From assembly GCA_039545355.1 (NCBI GenBank), contig BCJJ01000004.1:1630801-1694800 (forward strand): 64,000 bases of DNA, in the 5' to 3' direction. This DNA comes from Trichosporon coremiiforme. Its lineage: Eukaryota > Basidiomycota > Tremellomycetes > Trichosporonales > Trichosporonaceae. How positions within the stretch are numbered: position 1 is the stretch's first letter; each line of letters opens with the position of its first letter. Shown here piece after piece: positions 59,783 to 64,000 of this stretch. A program made the translations under genes and the position numbers. The notes beneath the pieces are model-generated. The model saw only the letters and a program-made list of their open reading frames with translations. It ran no database searches and was not told where the DNA came from.

Positions 59783-61011
59783 CTAAGGTCCCATCTGCAA
59801 GCGGCCGTAGGACATCCAGCGGAGCGCCGCGAACTGGAACCAAGCTCCGAGCAGGACGAAGCAGTGGAAGATCTGGTGCGAGGCGCCGACGATGTCAAAG
59901 CTGCCGGGGAAGAAGCGCTCGGGGAAGCGCTCGGCGTAGAGCACCGCGCCGAAGATGTAGCTCGCGCCGCCGGCAACGATGTAGTCGAGTCCCATCATGT
60001 TGCGCGAGTACTCGATACCCTTCCAGAGCGCGACGTGGCCGCAAGGAATCACCGCCGAGAGACCGAGGCCGATGAAGGTCAGCGTGCGGTGCCACCTGTG
60101 GCCACGGTGGTGAGGCGAGAGCACCATGTACCCTGAGGCGACGCCCGCGCTGATAATCCCGGCCATGTACATGATCTGCAGCCCCGGATGGCCGTAGAAG
60201 CCGTAGTACATGCCGGGCAGTATCGAGCCGACAATGAGCACGACGATGCCGATCTGGCGTTAGCTAGAACGAGAACGAATGAGCTCACGTAATCTCCACA
60301 GTGGGCGACTTCAGCCGTTGGAGCATCGCACACCTGCACCGTGTGAAGCCAGGAGGAGAGGCACATGCACGTCACCGCGCTGACGCAGTAGATCGCCATG
60401 CATGCCCGATCGATGATGCTCGGCTCCTGTGGCGGGAACACGGACAGTGTCGGGAAGTAGGACGAGAAGAGATGGATCGGGAGAAGCGCCAGCCAGAACA
60501 GCGCGCCGAGCGAGTGCGAGTGGATGTTGACCGTCTCATTGTGGACATCTGTAAGTCAGCTGTGCTCGCCAGTGGACAGCCCGTCACGCCCTTCCGCTCT
60601 CGTCAGCGTCGCCCGCGTCGCACCGCCAAGTGTGACTGTCGTTGACACAGACCTCCCACCGGCAGACATTGCCGGTGACGACGAGCAAGCGGCCAAACGA
60701 GCAGGTCACTCACATCCGATGGCGCTGTACAGCGCTCCCTTCAACGACAGGCGGCCGCGATACCCCTGCAATATCCACGGGTTGTCGGTCGCCCAGGGGA
60801 CCAGCTTCAAGCTCTCCTCGTAGCTGTACAGGCGATGGGGGTTATCCTTGCCGTTCCGTCCGTTCGTGGCAGGCTGGATCACGATCCGTCCCATGGCGTC
60901 GACGTCTACTGGTCTCCCGTTCGTTTCGATGCGGACGACGATGTCCTCTGATGAGCTTGAGTCGGAAAGGCGTACGCTGCGTGGGCGGATGGCAGTGTGG
61001 GAGCGCGTCAT
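59783..61011 (-). CDS. PAQR/haemolysin III family receptor (IZH / adiponectin-receptor-like)
   Basis: Seven-helix membrane proteins of the PAQR family; fungal IZH members affect zinc and lipid homeostasis and may be ceramidase-like hydrolases. Model complement(join(59783..60253,60289..60548,60714..61011)); 342 residues. Motifs: YVHNETVNIHSHSLGALF, SSWLHTVQ, DYIGIVVLIVGSILPGMYYG, and the terminal HQIFHCFVLLGAWFQFAA that supplies two metal-binding histidines. The donor after GDY (60288) was chosen because it restores DYIGI; an earlier GT would remove 15 residues of this region. The start is uncertain: a TATATAAA lies only 14-21 bp before the ATG at 61011, so transcripts might begin downstream and use Met40 (60894). 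Confidence 0.9.
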
Positions 61012-62047
61012 GTCGTCTTCTCTCTTTATATAGGTCAGACCTTGTGATTCTGGACAGTTCCTGTGTCTGTGCTGCATATGCCGCAGCTGGGGGAGGAAGG
61101 CGCAGGGCCGCGCGGAGGTATTAGGACGAGAACCTGATGACTGGAGGAGGATCCCTAGACCTGGCTGATCAAGAAGCGCACGTTACGTCCGCGTAACAGC
61201 GTAGTCGTTGGCGGAACGTGGTACGACGAGAGGGCAGAGGGCGAGGGCGAGGCGAGGAGTGCGGTGAAGAGATCACAACAACACCGAAAATGGAGCCCGG
61301 CTGGGGCCTGCGTGGGTTGTGCGGTCCAGTCCATGGGTGGAGGTGCCCGGCCGGCACAGCGTTATCGGAGTATTTTGGGAACCCTCTGATCATTATTCCT
61401 CCCTCGGATGTCATTAGCTTTCTGCACGTGTGCATTACGGTTTTGTAATCACAGCTCTTAGCTCCCCAGAGATAAGATTACAGCGGCCGGCCTACAGCCG
61501 CAATCACGTGTTGCGGCGGCGCAGTGTGTGGTGCATGGAACGGCGCTGGAACGCAGCTTGGGACGCCCCAGACTTACGAGTCGTTCATCGTGTCAACAAA
61601 CAATGCGGTCCGCTGGGGCGAATGAGTCGGAGAGGTTGCCGTTCTGAGCCGTGATTCGCAGCGAGGAAGGACCCGGACGTCAGACCGAGGTCGTCAAGCA
61701 GGTGGGGATAGTTCGGATGACGCTCCGCACTCCGAAAAAAGCACCACCGATCAACCGCTCATTGAAAGTCGCTTCGTGCTTGCCTTTCGTTTGTGTTGTT
61801 TTCGCTCAACCTTCGATCCGCTCAGTCGGAACATTGCATTATCATGCGGCGACTTCTATCAGCAATGACCACCACTGACCGACGCACGGACGCTGGCTGC
61901 CCCGTCTTTTGCCGGGCGTCATGTCGCCACTCGACCTCCACACCAGCTTGAGAGCCTGATCCAGGCACGCACGTCTGAAGTCCAGACATTTCTCAAACGT
62001 CCAGTCCATACCTCCACCTTCCTCGATCGAACCTCATTCTCGCCGCC
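61012..62047. other. Divergent promoter region, PAQR / QRI7
   Basis: 1036 bp between opposite starts. It has a TATATAAA on the minus strand (61032-61025) close to the PAQR start and CACGTG cores near 61424 and 61503. No coding frame supported. Confidence 0.55.
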
Positions 62048-63424
62048 ATGCTTCTGCGGCCACCAGCCCTCGTCCGGTCCTTTGGCGCCGCAACTTCTTC
62101 TGCTCGTGCAGATCCCTCTCGACCGTACCGAACTGCCCGCCGCTTTCTTGCGACTACAACGACGCGCAAGCCGCTAACCGTCCTCGCGCTCGAGTCCTCA
62201 GCCGATGACTCGTGCTGCGCCATCGTTGACTCGGAGCGCAAGATTCACGCCAACATAGTTCTGAAGCAGCACCACATCAACGCGACACAGGGCGGCATTA
62301 ACCCTATCCGAGCACAGGAGGCGCATGAGCGTAACGTCCCTTTGGCGATTCGGCAAGCTCTGAAGACGGCGAACATGACGATCGGCGATATCGATGCGGT
62401 GGCCTACACCAGAGGACCGGGGATGTACGGCTGCCTGTGCATCAGCGCTTCGGCGGCTAGGGGCATTGCGGCGGCGAACGACAAGCCGCTAGTCGGAGTG
62501 CACCACATGCAGGCGCACGCTCTCACGCCGCTGCTGACGGAGGAGCAGCCTCCAGAGTTCCCCTTCCTCGTCCTCCTCGTCAGCGGGGGACACACGCAGC
62601 TCGTGCGTGCCGATTCGATGCACAAGTTCAAGATCGTGCTCAGTACACTGGACAACAGTATCGGGTAAGCTAGTCCTCCTCCGATTATCAAGCTAATGCC
62701 AGCGACGCCACGGACAAGATCGGTCGCGCACTTAAACTCCCTGACGGCGACCGCGGATTAGGCGCAGCACTGGAGGTGATGGCGGCGAAACCTCCGCTAC
62801 CCCCGTTCGACGAGAACCCAGTTCCACCAATGCCCCTCCCGATGCAGCGCCAGAAGGACACGCTTGCGTTCTCGTTCGCGGGAGTCCTGTCTGCTGTTGA
62901 GAGGAAGATCGCCGAACTCGGGGACCCGGCAGTGTACGACGAGGCGCGGGCGAGGGAACTCTCCCGCGTCTGGCAGGAACTCGCATTTGGACACCTCGGA
63001 AACATGATCGGCCGGTATCTCGACTCGGACGTTGCGAAAGCGGACGGCGATCCCGTCAAGGGTCTCGTCATCAGCGGTGGCGTGGGTAGTAATTTGCACT
63101 TGAGGAGGACGTGAGTTGACCTGAGCGCGGCGAGTGGCCGCTGTCGAGCGTTGGGACAGCATGAGTAGGACCTTCAGACCAAGCTGACAGAACAGACTCG
63201 CAGACCTCCTCGCCCCCCGCGGCATACAGGTCGCCTACCCCCCCGTGTCGCTCTGCACCGACAACGCTGCAATGATTGCATGGACAGCAATCTTGCGTCT
63301 CCAGAACGGACTGAAGGGGGAGGAACCGACACTCGACATTCGACGGAGGTGGTCCCTTGAAGACCTGTACGATGACGTGCCTCCTGAGGCGTACGAGTTG
63401 GCGGAGACGGCCGAGAAGAAGTAG
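62048..63424 (+). CDS. QRI7: Mitochondrial tRNA t6A37 threonylcarbamoyltransferase (QRI7/OSGEPL1)
   Basis: Kae1/TsaD-family enzyme that transfers threonylcarbamoyl to A37 of mitochondrial tRNAs reading ANN codons. Exons: 62048..62664, 62703..63110, 63196..63424; 417 residues. The N-terminus (MLLRPPALVRSFGAATSSAR, then many Arg/Ser/Thr and no acids) looks like a mitochondrial presequence. The catalytic core starts TVLALESSADDSCCAIVD. The metal-binding histidines are in HHMQAHALTPLL, then LVSGGHTQLV, NSIGDATDKIGRALKL, FSFAGVLSAVERK, VISGGVGSNLHLR and CTDNAAMIAWTAI. The ESSADDS segment departs from the common ETSCDDT form. Introns are 38 and 85 nt. Confidence 0.94.
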
Positions 63425-64000
63425 ATCTGGGCATTACCACAGACACATAGCACTCCTCACTTTGCATTTACTCATCTCATGCATTCACATCACGCAAGCG
63501 GCGATGGGCTTAGCCAGCACATTCAGGAGGCTAGACTTCACCTAGTGCCGCTCAACACTCACTGGTTCCCTCTAGGATCCGAGAAGAGGCTTCCGATGCG
63601 GGCTCGATCCCCCTGAACGGGCTGCGATGAGGGCCTGATCGTAGGTCTGTGGTGAGCTCAAAGCCTTGCAGAAACAGCCTGCACTGAAGCAGTGCAACGA
63701 GCTCAGAGTGGATAGTGAACATGTAAGATGGACCGTACATCGGCCCTGCATGGTCAATATCTGGTTCGGCGAGGACAGGGAAGACAACCGAGCGACAAGA
63801 AGAAGAGGGAAGACCACCGAAGCTGGGTGGGGTGACGGAGGTCGGAAAGAACGCGGGAGCGATAGCCCAGTTGCGGTTCGCTTGGTTCGGGTTTCCTGGC
63901 TCTCTGTCTCGATCACACGTTGTTATGCTTGCTTGCAGTACTGCTGTGTCAGTCCAAAACTGGGAGCTTGCTTTGTGTCGAAAGGAACAGGAACGCGGGG
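63425..64000. other. 3' flank of QRI7 to window end
   Basis: No supported gene. Reading frames on both strands lack motifs or splice signals; a gene beyond the right edge may begin in or end near this stretch. Confidence 0.5.

Noticed and set aside
63572..63916. Minus-strand frame near the right edge
   Set aside because: Ser/Leu/Pro-rich composition typical of chance frames, no motif and no splice sites.

Overview
The window is nuclear DNA from a basidiomycete yeast, most likely a tremellomycete and possibly order Trichosporonales. The evidence is a high-GC genome, almost every gene split by very short GT-AG introns (commonly 34-50 nt, with a CTAAC/CTGAC branch site just before the acceptor), strongly C-ending codon usage, C/T-rich leaders before start codons, and a gene set typical of this group. 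I found no transposon, plasmid, prophage, CRISPR array or rRNA. About 63 introns were placed by requiring each joined reading frame to stay open and match family motifs.

Layout, left to right: RPN2 (19S proteasome, 5' end outside the window); ribosomal protein S4 (minus); inositol monophosphatase with ten introns and a 4-nt exon; 2.6 kb without genes; a 1650-residue tricalbin; chorismate mutase ARO7; a 1252-residue unrecognised protein with internal repeats (minus); a serine-rich coiled-coil protein; class II DAHP synthase (minus); SRP receptor alpha; an intron-containing tRNA-Gly(GCC) (minus); pyruvate kinase; a phytanoyl-CoA-dioxygenase-like enzyme; a secreted Ser/Gly/Ala-rich acidic protein; SNF7 (minus) divergent from MAD2; ERV46 (minus) divergent from CCT1; URC4/DUF1688 (minus); a 7.3-kb stretch without a recognisable gene; CDC25; POL5/MYBBP1A; a small Cys-rich protein with a hydrophobic tail; a PAQR/IZH receptor (minus); and QRI7/OSGEPL1 (mitochondrial t6A synthase).

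Most genes are unrelated housekeeping functions, so this is ordinary core chromosome rather than a cluster. Loose functional pairs are ARO7 with DAHP synthase (aromatic amino acids), and MAD2 with CDC25 (mitosis). SRP receptor, ERV46, SNF7 and tricalbin all act in membrane traffic or contact. Several intergenic gaps are divergent promoters of 290-420 bp.

The points most worth following are the 4-nt exon inside the inositol monophosphatase metal-binding motif, the undescribed repeat module in the 16.2-20.0 kb gene whose units end at phase-0 introns, the 11 ambiguous bases confined to RPS4 and mostly at wobble positions, the extreme shortness of the introns, and the long non-coding stretch upstream of CDC25.
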